Of a stretch of 22,714 nt of DNA, positions 1 to 7,097 are shown piece after piece (the stretch's first letter is position 1; each line of letters opens with the position of its first letter). A program made the translations under genes and the position numbers. This DNA is from Clostridia bacterium (GTDB lineage: Bacteria; Bacillota; Clostridia; Peptostreptococcales; Anaerovoracaceae): the NCBI GenBank assembly GCA_024403215.1, contig JAKSSJ010000006.1, forward strand, positions 1-22,714. The letters are read 5' to 3'. The notes beneath the pieces are model-generated. The model had not been told where the DNA came from. It worked only from the letters and a program-made list of their open reading frames with translations, and searched no databases.

Positions 1-762
1 CTGCAGGCACAAATAGATAAGGGATATTCTTCTCAAACAATTAGAAATACCTTTGGCATAGTAAAAAGTATTTTGGCGTATGCTATCAAAAAGGGAATGA
101 TTAGTGATAACCCAGCAGCTAGAATGGATGATCTTCCGTCTGTTAGGAGAGAGCAAAAGATTCATTATTTTACTCCAGCTGAATGCAAGGAATTTTTGAG
201 ATTTATAGAAAATGAAGATCTGGTTTATAGGACCTTCTATACCCTTTCCTTGTATAGCGGTTTTAGGCGTGGCGAGCTTTGCGCTATGCACTGGGATGAT
301 ATTGATTATGAAAGACAGACCATAAGCATTAAAAGATCGCTTTCTCAGACAAAAGCCGGACTTATTGAAAAGGAACCAAAGACCCCATCATCTGAGCGAA
401 CCATTACGCTGCCACCATGCTGCTTTGATCTTCTATTAGAGCTTCAGAAAAGTGCCAATTGTGAGTATGTTTTTACAAGGAAAGGCACGACGTCTCCCTT
501 GTGGCCCCAGCATATGTCTAGGAAGTTCCATAGACTTCTAGAGAGCTACAATAGCGCACATAGCAATAAATTGCCCCAAATTAGACTTCATGACTTAAGA
601 CATACGGCGGCCACCCTTTTGATTGCTCAAAATGTAGATGCTGAGACTGTGGCTAGAAGGCTTGGGCACTCAAATCCTGCGGTTACCCTTAATATTTATG
701 CGCATCCTACTATGGAGGGAGACAAAAGGGCCTCTGATACCTTGGCCTCATTGCTATCTTAA
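1..762 (+). CDS. Tyrosine recombinase/integrase, 5' end cut by the window edge
   Basis: The reading frame is open from base 1, so the N-terminus lies outside the window; the TTG at 73 is internal and not a credible start. What remains is the end of the SAM-like core-binding domain and a complete catalytic domain. Visible catalytic elements are the first Arg in GFRRGEL, a Lys region after it, the box HDLRHTAATLL, then GHS and the nucleophile Tyr in NIYAHPT close to the C-terminus. This is the Tn916/phage type of integrase that cuts and rejoins element and chromosome att sites. It ends 95 bases before the next gene and has no visible terminator. The gene probably marks one edge of a phage or conjugative element whose body lies upstream of the window; no tRNA or obvious att duplication follows it. 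Confidence 0.93.
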   Translation: MQAQIDKGYSSQTIRNTFGIVKSILAYAIKKGMISDNPAARMDDLPSVRREQKIHYFTPAECKEFLRFIENEDLVYRTFYTLSLYSGFRRGELCAMHWDDIDYERQTISIKRSLSQTKAGLIEKEPKTPSSERTITLPPCCFDLLLELQKSANCEYVFTRKGTTSPLWPQHMSRKFHRLLESYNSAHSNKLPQIRLHDLRHTAATLLIAQNVDAETVARRLGHSNPAVTLNIYAHPTMEGDKRASDTLASLLS

Positions 763-814
763 AGATTTCACGTGGCATTCCAAAAGCTTCCCTATATATT
801 ATTGAAGAAAACTG

Positions 815-823
815 TGATATAAT
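815..823 (+). promoter_or_regulatory. Extended -10 promoter for the J-domain gene
   Basis: The sequence TGATATAAT (TGn plus a perfect TATAAT) lies 34 bases before the TTG start at 857. No good -35 box stands 17 bases upstream, which is typical of extended -10 promoters. It is followed by the likely ribosome binding site AAGGGG around 842-847. It probably drives the J-domain gene and perhaps the genes after it. Confidence 0.55.
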
Positions 824-856
824 ATATGTTCGGAATAGTATAAGGGGTAGTGTTTT

Positions 857-1438
857 TTGAACAGAAATCCATATGAAGTCCTTGGGGTATCAAGAGATGC
901 CACAGAGGATGAAGTAACAAGTGCATACAAGAAATTAGCCAAGCAGTATCACCCAGATTTAAACCCGGGTGATGAAGTTGCTGCGCAAAAAATGGCTGAA
1001 GTTAATGCAGCCTACGATGCCATAAAAAATGGCACCGCAGATTCCTATACAAATAGCGGCGCAAATCCATACAGCGGAGCTAATCCTTATGCGGGCTATA
1101 ATCCTTTCAGTGGATTTACGGGTTCTTATACGTACAATCAAACTGGAAGCGGCAAGGGGCACTGGGAGAAACGTACTAGGGTTACACCGTTTGGTTTTAC
1201 CATGTACAATGTTTGGGTGTCAGATGATGATAGTGGCCAGGGAGAATATGATGCAAGTTATGCGCCAGGCAGCAAACAAAATCCTTATGGCAGCCAAAAC
1301 AACAGTGGCGGCAGAAGACGAAGCTGGTTTTCCAGGCTTCCGGCACTTGGCAAAATAGTTGTTACCATAATGCTTCTCAATCTAATGTCAGGACTGATTA
1401 ATTTCCTGCTATTTGGATGCGGAAGAATATATTATTAG
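857..1438 (+). CDS. Membrane-anchored J-domain (DnaJ-like) protein
   Basis: The 193-residue product starts with a J domain (about residues 4-60) containing the essential HPD tripeptide at 32-34, so it should stimulate the ATPase of a DnaK/Hsp70. It lacks the zinc-finger and C-terminal substrate domains of true DnaJ. The middle is a low-complexity Asn/Pro/Tyr/Gly linker with NPYSG-, NPYAG- and NPFSG-like units near residues 72-86. After a basic RRR patch, the last 30 residues (from about LGKIVVTIMLL) form one hydrophobic segment, probably a C-terminal membrane anchor. The TTG start is chosen because AAGGGG lies about 10 bases upstream and the J domain begins right there. It is followed after 13 bases by the O-antigen ligase-like gene, suggesting co-transcription. 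Its client is unknown. Confidence 0.85.
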   Translation: MNRNPYEVLGVSRDATEDEVTSAYKKLAKQYHPDLNPGDEVAAQKMAEVNAAYDAIKNGTADSYTNSGANPYSGANPYAGYNPFSGFTGSYTYNQTGSGKGHWEKRTRVTPFGFTMYNVWVSDDDSGQGEYDASYAPGSKQNPYGSQNNSGGRRRSWFSRLPALGKIVVTIMLLNLMSGLINFLLFGCGRIYY

Positions 1439-1451
1439 CAAGGAGAGTTTC

Positions 1452-3053
1452 ATGGCTAAGAAGAAAAAACAAAATGATCTTGAATATAGACAGAGCCTTT
1501 CTGAAATGAGCCAGTGGGTAGCACTGTTTTTCATGTCAATATTTTTATTGATTCCAGGAACTCATGGTGCCTTCTATAACATAACTGAAAGCAGATTCTG
1601 GTACTTCTTTATAGTCGCAATGATTTACCTTGCGTTTATTATTTACGTTATATCAATTGGCTATAAAAAGATAGACTTTAAAACCTTTATTAAACCTAGC
1701 ATATCTCAGTACTTTGTACTCGGCTATATGGTATGGTCGCTATTTTGTGCAATCATTTCAAAGTATGATTTCTTTGATACCCTGCTTGGTCATTCCAGGC
1801 AAGAAGCTCTTCTTTCAATTTGGGCTTATGGAATCCTTTTCATTTTCATTTCTGAATTTGCAGAGCATTCCAATTGGTATCTTTATGGCTTTATTGTAAT
1901 GGCAACAGTAGAGGGCATCATTGCTACTATGCATGTACAAGGATCAACGGTGCTCTTCCCTGGTGAGTACAATTACTTTAATTCACATTTTATTGGAACA
2001 ATAGGAAACGTAGACTGCTATTCAAATATTGCAGCACTTATCATCCCAGCCTTATTTGCGGCCTATGTGTTTATGGAGAATAAGATTAGATTTTTAGCAC
2101 TTCCTGCTATAACTCTTCTTTTCTACTCACATACAGTAACACACGTAGATTGCGGTAAGGTAGGACTTGTTGTTGCATTCGCATTCTCAGTTATATTGAC
2201 CTGCGATACATTAAAGGGTATAGGAAGAACTTTAGAAGCAGGAGCTTTTGTCATTTTAGGCTACGATTTATATAGACTCTTTGATGGAACAACAATGGAA
2301 GCAAAGGTTGTTAACGCTGATGAAACATTCAAAAAGATTATTTATCTTGCAATTGCAGTTTTTGCCTTGGGCGTTATCATCGAGCTTATTGCAAACAAAA
2401 CAAAGGCAAGACTTTTCAAACCGGCCATTATGAGAATCATCATTTTAGTATTGGTTGTTGTAATTGCTGTTGTTGCTATTAAGTTTGTATATAACTATGA
2501 AGGCGAGAATGGACTCATCAAAGAATTCTCTATGGCAATGCATGGCGAATGGACTGATAGGATGGGATCAAACAGAGGCTACATCTGGAAGTGGTCGCTT
2601 GAACTTATTAAGCAAAAACCTATAACAGGTTATGGCCCAGGAACTTATGCTCTTGCCTTTGAACCTTATGATGAAGGATATATGCAGCTTCAGGCAAATA
2701 CTATTGTTGATGAAGCTCATAATGACTATATTCACATTGCAGTATGCCAGGGCATAGTAGGACTTGTTTTATACCTTGCTTATGTAATTTCACTTTTAGT
2801 TCGCGGAATTATATTTGCATGCAAGGCAGGAAAGACTGATTTTTCTGCCCTTGCTAAAGGAGATGTCCTTGCAAAAGAAGATTTAGAAAAGAAGGCGAGA
2901 ATAGCAACTATCTACATGATTGGTATTGTAGGTTTCCTTGCTGCTGTATTCTTTGTATTCTCCATTGCTATTGTATCCCCTATTTACTGGACAATGGCAG
3001 CACTACTTGAACATTTAATCAAAACAGGAAATCAATCATTAGAGAATAAATAA
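1452..3053 (+). CDS. O-antigen ligase/polymerase-like polytopic membrane protein
   Basis: This 533-residue protein has roughly a dozen hydrophobic segments and a large loop between about residues 365 and 430. The loop carries the family signature: KPITGYGPGTY, then DEAHNDYIH, followed by another membrane span. This matches the Wzy_C/O-antigen ligase (WaaL, Wzy, PglL) superfamily, whose members join or polymerise lipid-linked glycans on the outer face of the cytoplasmic membrane. In a Gram-positive it probably acts on a cell-surface polysaccharide or glycoprotein glycan; the substrate cannot be told. The ATG at 1452 is preferred over an in-frame ATG at 1413 because AGGAG at 1441-1445 is well placed and the longer form would overlap the J-domain gene. 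No other glycan genes lie nearby. The stop is 2 bases before the ABC-F start, implying translational coupling. Confidence 0.8.
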   Translation: MAKKKKQNDLEYRQSLSEMSQWVALFFMSIFLLIPGTHGAFYNITESRFWYFFIVAMIYLAFIIYVISIGYKKIDFKTFIKPSISQYFVLGYMVWSLFCAIISKYDFFDTLLGHSRQEALLSIWAYGILFIFISEFAEHSNWYLYGFIVMATVEGIIATMHVQGSTVLFPGEYNYFNSHFIGTIGNVDCYSNIAALIIPALFAAYVFMENKIRFLALPAITLLFYSHTVTHVDCGKVGLVVAFAFSVILTCDTLKGIGRTLEAGAFVILGYDLYRLFDGTTMEAKVVNADETFKKIIYLAIAVFALGVIIELIANKTKARLFKPAIMRIIILVLVVVIAVVAIKFVYNYEGENGLIKEFSMAMHGEWTDRMGSNRGYIWKWSLELIKQKPITGYGPGTYALAFEPYDEGYMQLQANTIVDEAHNDYIHIAVCQGIVGLVLYLAYVISLLVRGIIFACKAGKTDFSALAKGDVLAKEDLEKKARIATIYMIGIVGFLAAVFFVFSIAIVSPIYWTMAALLEHLIKTGNQSLENK

Positions 3054-3055
3054 GG

Positions 3056-4924
3056 ATGAGCATTTTATCAGCTCAAAATTTAACATATTCAGTTGGCGTT
3101 GAAATAATATTAGAGGATATAAACTTTAATATTAACAAAGGAGATAGAGTTGGAGTTGTTGGCGTTAATGGTGCCGGCAAATCTACGCTCCTAAAGCTTT
3201 TGGTGGGTGAGTATACTCCTGATGAAGGAGAAATCTCGATGACAAAAGGAACTACTCTTGGTTACTTAAAACAAAGAGAGCATTTTGAACCTGGCCAAAC
3301 AGTTTTAGAAGTAATGGAGAATGTTCCAGAGGATGTAAAGAAGGCCTTTGAAGAATCTCATGGTTACGATTATCAAAGAGCAATCACCGGCTTTCTTACC
3401 GCAATGAGTTTTACGGAAGATTATTATAACCGTGATACGTCTTTGCTATCTGGAGGAGAAAAAACAAGACTCGCTCTTTGTGCGCTTCTTGTAAGAGAAC
3501 CAGACATTCTGCTTCTTGACGAACCTACTAACCACCTAGATCTTCCTACACTTGCATGGCTTGAAAATTATCTTAAGTCATACAAGGGAACATTGATAAT
3601 AGTTTCTCACGATAGATATTTTCTTGATAGATCTGTTAACAAGATTTTTGAGATTGAAAATTGCCACATGACTTGCTACAACGGAAACTATAGCGAGTAT
3701 AAAATCCAAAAGCAGAGAAATTATGAAATAGATTTAAAGCACTACCTGCATGAGATGGAAGAAATCAAAAGGCAGGAGGAGCTTATTACTCGCTGGAAGG
3801 GCAGAGGAACGGAGCATCTTACCAAAAGAGCAAGATCTAGAGAAAAGCGCCTTGCGCATATTGTTCCTCCAACCAAGCCAACTCAGCTTACAGAAAGCCT
3901 CAGAGTAAACTTCAGTGAAAAGCTGATGTCAGGAAATGATGTTGTAACAGCAAGCAATCTTTCCTTTGGATACGGAGGCAATAGCCAGTTATTTAAGAAC
4001 GTTGATCTTGATATTAAAAAGGGCGATAGAATCTGCATAGTTGGAGAAAATGGTGTTGGCAAGACAACTCTTCTTAAGCTTCTTCTTGGAAGACTTATGC
4101 CAAACGAAGGAAGAATAATTCTTGGTACTAATGTTATGCCAGGATATTATGATCAGGAGCAGACTAGCATTCATCCAAGCTCAACAGTACTAGATGAAAT
4201 TCATTCGTCGTACATAAAGTATGATGAAACAGATATTAGAAAAATTTTAGGTTCTTTCCTGTTCCACGGTGACGATGTGTTTAAGAAGGTATCAGATCTT
4301 GCTGGAGGAGAAAAGGCCAGGCTTTGTTTATTAAAGCTTATGATGAGTGGTTCTAATCTTTTAATCTTTGACGAACCAACAAACCATTTAGATATTTCTG
4401 CAAAAGAAATATTTGAAGAAGCAATTTCAAATTTCCCTGGAACAGTTATTATCGTTTCTCACGATAGATATCTTCTTCAGAAATTGCCGACGGCTATTTT
4501 AGAGCTAACTAAAGACGGCATGGTAAAGTATCTGGGCAATTTCGATTACTACTCAGAAAAGAAGAAGGAGAAGACTAAGGCAGAGCGAGCTGGCGTGGTA
4601 AAGAAGGAGCCTTCCTTAGAATCCGTAGAAAATATGGACCCGGCTTTAGGCAAGAATGCGCCTTCTGAATCAACTAGAAAAAGCGAAAGCTATGAGGAGA
4701 AGAAGGCTCGCGAGAAGGAAGAAAGAAAGATCAAAAAGCAGCAAGGGGCAGCAGAAGAGCTTGTCATGCAGCTTGAAGATAAAATCAAAAGAAAAGAATC
4801 AGAGCTTGATGATCCTACTGTTGCAGCGGATGCTGCAAAGCTATCGGAGATTGCTCTGGAACTTTCAGATCTTAGAGTTAAGCTTTCAAAAGCTATGGAT
4901 GATTGGATTAATTTAATGGAATAA
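3056..4924 (+). CDS. ABC-F family ATPase (ribosome-associated type)
   Basis: The 622 residues hold two ABC nucleotide-binding domains and no membrane segments, as in ABC-F proteins that act on the ribosome rather than in transport. Domain 1 has Walker A GVNGAGKS (36-43), signature LSGGEKTRLAL and Walker B ILLLDEPTNHLD. After a charged linker with many Lys/Arg, domain 2 has GENGVGKT, LAGGEKARLCL and LLIFDEPTNHLD. The last 100 or so residues are Lys/Glu-rich and likely form a coiled-coil hairpin, as in Uup/YdiF-type members. ABC-F proteins bind the E site and relieve stalled ribosomes or protect from antibiotics; a housekeeping role is more likely here, but resistance cannot be excluded. It starts 2 bases after the previous stop, with only AAGG touching the ATG, so it probably depends on coupling. 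rex follows 13 bases downstream. Confidence 0.92.
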   Translation: MSILSAQNLTYSVGVEIILEDINFNINKGDRVGVVGVNGAGKSTLLKLLVGEYTPDEGEISMTKGTTLGYLKQREHFEPGQTVLEVMENVPEDVKKAFEESHGYDYQRAITGFLTAMSFTEDYYNRDTSLLSGGEKTRLALCALLVREPDILLLDEPTNHLDLPTLAWLENYLKSYKGTLIIVSHDRYFLDRSVNKIFEIENCHMTCYNGNYSEYKIQKQRNYEIDLKHYLHEMEEIKRQEELITRWKGRGTEHLTKRARSREKRLAHIVPPTKPTQLTESLRVNFSEKLMSGNDVVTASNLSFGYGGNSQLFKNVDLDIKKGDRICIVGENGVGKTTLLKLLLGRLMPNEGRIILGTNVMPGYYDQEQTSIHPSSTVLDEIHSSYIKYDETDIRKILGSFLFHGDDVFKKVSDLAGGEKARLCLLKLMMSGSNLLIFDEPTNHLDISAKEIFEEAISNFPGTVIIVSHDRYLLQKLPTAILELTKDGMVKYLGNFDYYSEKKKEKTKAERAGVVKKEPSLESVENMDPALGKNAPSESTRKSESYEEKKAREKEERKIKKQQGAAEELVMQLEDKIKRKESELDDPTVAADAAKLSEIALELSDLRVKLSKAMDDWINLME

Positions 4925-4937
4925 ATGGTGGCAAACA

Positions 4938-5564
4938 ATGAAGTACAAATTAGTTTCAGATGCGGTTGTAAAAAGATTGCCTAAGTACAGAAGGTATTTA
5001 AAACAGCTCAAAGAAAATAATGTGTCAAGAATTAGTTCTGGTGAGCTTGCTGATAAGATGAATCTTACTGCAAGCCAAATTAGACAGGACCTTAATAATT
5101 TTGGAGGTTTTGGTCAGCAGGGCTATGGTTACAGTGTTGATAATCTTCATGACGAGATTTCCAATATTCTTGGAATGAATAAGGAATACAGCGCGGTAAT
5201 GGTTGGCTGCGGAAGATTGGGAGAAGCTCTTGCAAATTTCTTAAAAAACTACGAGCCAAATATTAAGATTGACGCAATCTGCGATATACGTACAGATTTT
5301 CATGGCAAGGAAGTTGTTGGCGTTAAGATTATGAACAAGCAAGAATTTGATGCTTATCTTGATTCAAACAAGGCTGATATTGCTATTCTTACTGTGCCTC
5401 CAGAAACACTTAGCGAAGTTGTTGAGCTTTTAACAGCTCATGACATAAAAGGTATTTGGAATTTCGGTTTAACTGATTTGGAAATCAAAGGAGTTGCTGT
5501 TTCAAACGTCCACCTGTCAGACAGTCTCCAGAGCTTAATTTACTATATCAATCATCCAGAATAA
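4938..5564 (+). CDS. rex: Redox-sensing transcriptional repressor Rex
   Basis: The 208-residue protein is full length for Rex. An N-terminal winged helix (about 1-75) contains the family hallmark SQIRQDLNNFGGFGQQGYGY, and the Rossmann domain has the NAD(H)-binding motif GCGRLG at 90-95. Rex binds NAD(H) and leaves its operator (consensus TTGTTAA-N4-TTAACAA) when NADH/NAD+ rises, derepressing NADH-oxidising fermentation genes. It lies 13 bases after the ABC-F gene and ends at a bidirectional terminator. A likely target in this window is the hydCBA promoter, where a Rex-like palindrome overlaps the expected transcription start. No such operator is seen in front of rex itself, which probably depends on upstream promoters. 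Confidence 0.95.
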   Translation: MKYKLVSDAVVKRLPKYRRYLKQLKENNVSRISSGELADKMNLTASQIRQDLNNFGGFGQQGYGYSVDNLHDEISNILGMNKEYSAVMVGCGRLGEALANFLKNYEPNIKIDAICDIRTDFHGKEVVGVKIMNKQEFDAYLDSNKADIAILTVPPETLSEVVELLTAHDIKGIWNFGLTDLEIKGVAVSNVHLSDSLQSLIYYINHPE

Positions 5565-5570
5565 GGAGCA

Positions 5571-5603
5571 ATAAAAAATAGGCGCCTTAGCGCCTATCTT
5601 TTT
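5571..5603. terminator. Bidirectional terminator between rex and ferredoxin
   Basis: Arms ATAGGCGC (5578-5585) and GCGCCTAT (5590-5597) pair perfectly around loop CTTA. CTTTTT follows on the plus strand and AAAAAA precedes it, which becomes a T-run on the minus strand. It can stop rex from the left and the ferredoxin gene from the right. Confidence 0.85.
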
Positions 5604-5608
5604 AAGCA

Positions 5609-5779
5609 TTATTCTTGCTTAGCAGCTCCTGTTGGGCAAGCACCTGCGCAAGCTCCGCAGTCTACGCATGTTGATGCGTTGATAACGTACTTACCATCAC
5701 CTTCTGTGATAGAATCTGTTGGGCATTCACCTGCACATGCTCCGCATGCGATGCAGGAATCATCAATTTTATATGCCAT
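5609..5779 (-). CDS. Clostridial 2[4Fe-4S] ferredoxin
   Basis: This 56-residue protein begins MAYKIDDSCIACGACAGECP and holds two CxxCxxCxxxCP motifs, CIACGACAGECP and CVDCGACAGACP, each supplying ligands for one [4Fe-4S] cluster and, through its last Cys, part of the other. Length and layout match the small low-potential clostridial ferredoxins that carry electrons from pyruvate:ferredoxin oxidoreductase to hydrogenase and other acceptors. A strong AAGGAGG lies about 8 bases before the ATG. It converges with rex at a shared terminator and diverges from the P-loop/Asp23 gene. It would be a natural electron donor for the HydABC complex encoded downstream in the window. Confidence 0.96.
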   Translation of the reverse strand: MAYKIDDSCIACGACAGECPTDSITEGDGKYVINASTCVDCGACAGACPTGAAKQE

Positions 5780-5821
5780 TTGGTTAACCTCCTTGTTTGA
5801 ATATTGTATACAACAAGAGGA

Positions 5822-5850
5822 ATGTTACCATAAAATCGCTTAAATTTCAA
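5822..5850 (-). promoter_or_regulatory. Ferredoxin promoter, minus strand
   Basis: Read on the minus strand, TTGAAA (plus positions 5845-5850) and TAACAT (5822-5827) are separated by 17 bases, and TGG directly before the -10 makes it an extended -10. A 10-bp palindrome TTGTATACAA at 5804-5813 lies in the untranslated leader and could be an operator. The -35 box sits on top of the ribosome binding site of the divergent gene at 5859. Confidence 0.55.
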
Positions 5851-5858
5851 GGATTTCA

Positions 5859-6692
5859 ATGACAATTTACGGGCTGTCGGGCAAAAGTGGAACCGGCAAA
5901 AGCTACAATGCAATAGAGATTTGCGCAAGGCGGGGCATACCAGCCTTAATTGATGACGGCCTTTTTATATATGAAAACAGCGTGGTGGCCGGTATTTCGG
6001 CTAAAAAGCAGGAAACCAAGGTAGGAGCCATTAAAACCGCACTATTTTTTGATGAAGAGCACGCAAAAGGCGTAAAAGAGGCCATTGGAAGGGTAGAACC
6101 AGAGGCTATATTAGTGCTTGGGACATCCGATAAGATGGTAGATCAGATCTGCCAAACCCTAGGGCTCGGCGAGATATCGGAATATATACATATAGAAGAT
6201 GTTACAACCCAGCAGCAAAGGGAAGCTGCCAAAAATGCAAGAAGGGGCGCTGGCATGCATACCATACCTGCCCCAACATTTGAGCTTAAAAAGCAGTTTT
6301 CTGGCTACTTTTTAAACGCTAAGAGGAGCTTTAAGTTCACTAATAGAGGAAAGCTCGGGACAACCACTGATGAAAAAACGATTGTAAGGCCAACCTATTC
6401 GTATTTAGGTTCATATGAGATATCGGACAAGGTTATTTCTGATATCGCTGAAATGATTATTGATAAAACCGAGGGCTGTTCGCAAATGTTATGGACTACA
6501 TCGTCTAATACCGATGAAGGTATGTTTATTAGAGTAATCCTTATGTGCGAATGGGGTGCTAAGCTTAAGACTACGGCGAGGGTATTAAGGCAGAGAGTAT
6601 ACGATACTGTATCGTCAATGACTGCGTTTAATGTAATAGGGGTCGAGGTTGAAATTCGAGGCTTTAGAGCCAAATCCAACGTTACGTCATAG
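5859..6692 (+). CDS. P-loop ATPase-like protein with C-terminal Asp23/Gls24-like domain
   Basis: The 277-residue product opens with a beta strand and Walker A motif GLSGKSGTGKS (5-15), followed by IDDGLFIYE, so it should bind a nucleotide. A central part contains AILVLGTSDKMVDQI and a conserved-looking stretch with PTFELKKQFSGYF. From about residue 180 (RPTYSYLGSYEISDKVISDIAEMI) to the end the pattern of a helix, Val/Ile strands and a final amphipathic helix with TAFNVIGVEVEIRGF resembles the Asp23/Gls24 (DUF322) fold, otherwise found in small cell-envelope proteins. From memory, similar two-domain proteins occur across Clostridia; no function is established. There is no signal peptide or membrane span. 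AAGGA lies 5 bases before the ATG. It stands alone between the divergent ferredoxin and groES. Confidence 0.75.
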   Translation: MTIYGLSGKSGTGKSYNAIEICARRGIPALIDDGLFIYENSVVAGISAKKQETKVGAIKTALFFDEEHAKGVKEAIGRVEPEAILVLGTSDKMVDQICQTLGLGEISEYIHIEDVTTQQQREAAKNARRGAGMHTIPAPTFELKKQFSGYFLNAKRSFKFTNRGKLGTTTDEKTIVRPTYSYLGSYEISDKVISDIAEMIIDKTEGCSQMLWTTSSNTDEGMFIRVILMCEWGAKLKTTARVLRQRVYDTVSSMTAFNVIGVEVEIRGFRAKSNVTS

Positions 6693-6722
6693 TATGCAAT
6701 TTTACTACATATTAATTTATTG

Positions 6723-6750
6723 TTGACAATGGCAAATTGCCGGGTATAAT
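6723..6750 (+). promoter_or_regulatory. SigA promoter of groESL
   Basis: TTGACA (6723-6728) and TATAAT (6745-6750) are both perfect and separated by 16 bases. Transcription should start just inside the CIRCE element that follows. Confidence 0.9.
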
Positions 6751-6754
6751 ATAT

Positions 6755-6781
6755 TTAGCACTCATTATAAAAGAGTGCTAA
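6755..6781 (+). promoter_or_regulatory. CIRCE element, HrcA operator
   Basis: TTAGCACTC, nine bases, then GAGTGCTAA is a perfect CIRCE inverted repeat. HrcA repressor binds it and releases it on heat shock, when GroEL is occupied by unfolded protein. It starts 4 bases after the -10 box, so bound HrcA would block initiation. hrcA itself is not in the window. Confidence 0.97.
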
Positions 6782-6800
6782 CAATAGGAGGAAAAGAAAA

Positions 6801-7085
6801 ATGAAAGTTAGACCTTTAGGTGACAAAGTTTTAATCAAAAGACTTGAGGCTGAAGAAAAGTCCGCTGGCGGAATTATCTTAACATCTTCAGCAAAGGAAG
6901 CTCCACAAATGGCAGAGGTTATTGCTGTAGGACCAGGAGCAGTAGTTGATGGAAAAGTCGTACCAATGCAGGTCAAGGTTAAGGACAAGGTTTTCTTTGG
7001 AAAATTTGCTGGAACTGAGATCAAAATTGACGGCGTAGAATATATTATTATCCAAGAGAGCGAAATCCTTGCAATTGCAGAATAG
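6801..7085 (+). CDS. groES: Co-chaperonin GroES
   Basis: The 94-residue protein is full length for GroES. It starts MKVRPLGDKVLIKRLE, has the mobile-loop region SAGGIILTSSAKEAPQ that contacts GroEL (about residues 19-35), and ends with the usual beta strand EYIIIQESEILAI. It forms the heptameric lid of the GroEL folding chamber in the cytoplasm. GGAGGAAA sits 6-7 bases before the ATG. It is the first gene of the CIRCE-controlled groESL operon; groEL follows after 12 bases. Confidence 0.98.
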   Translation: MKVRPLGDKVLIKRLEAEEKSAGGIILTSSAKEAPQMAEVIAVGPGAVVDGKVVPMQVKVKDKVFFGKFAGTEIKIDGVEYIIIQESEILAIAE

Positions 7086-7097
7086 AGGTAAAGAAAA

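Noticed and set aside
763..856. attL/attR or tRNA gene next to the integrase
   Set aside because: No tRNA-like cloverleaf or repeated core is visible, and the other element end is outside the window.
1413..1451. Longer N-terminus of the O-antigen ligase-like protein from ATG 1413
   Set aside because: It would overlap the J-domain coding sequence, and AGGAG is correctly spaced only for the ATG at 1452.
5662..5928. Minus-strand open frame of 88 codons over the ferredoxin region
   Set aside because: It is in a different frame from the ferredoxin, which has perfect CxxCxxCxxxCP motifs and an AAGGAGG site.
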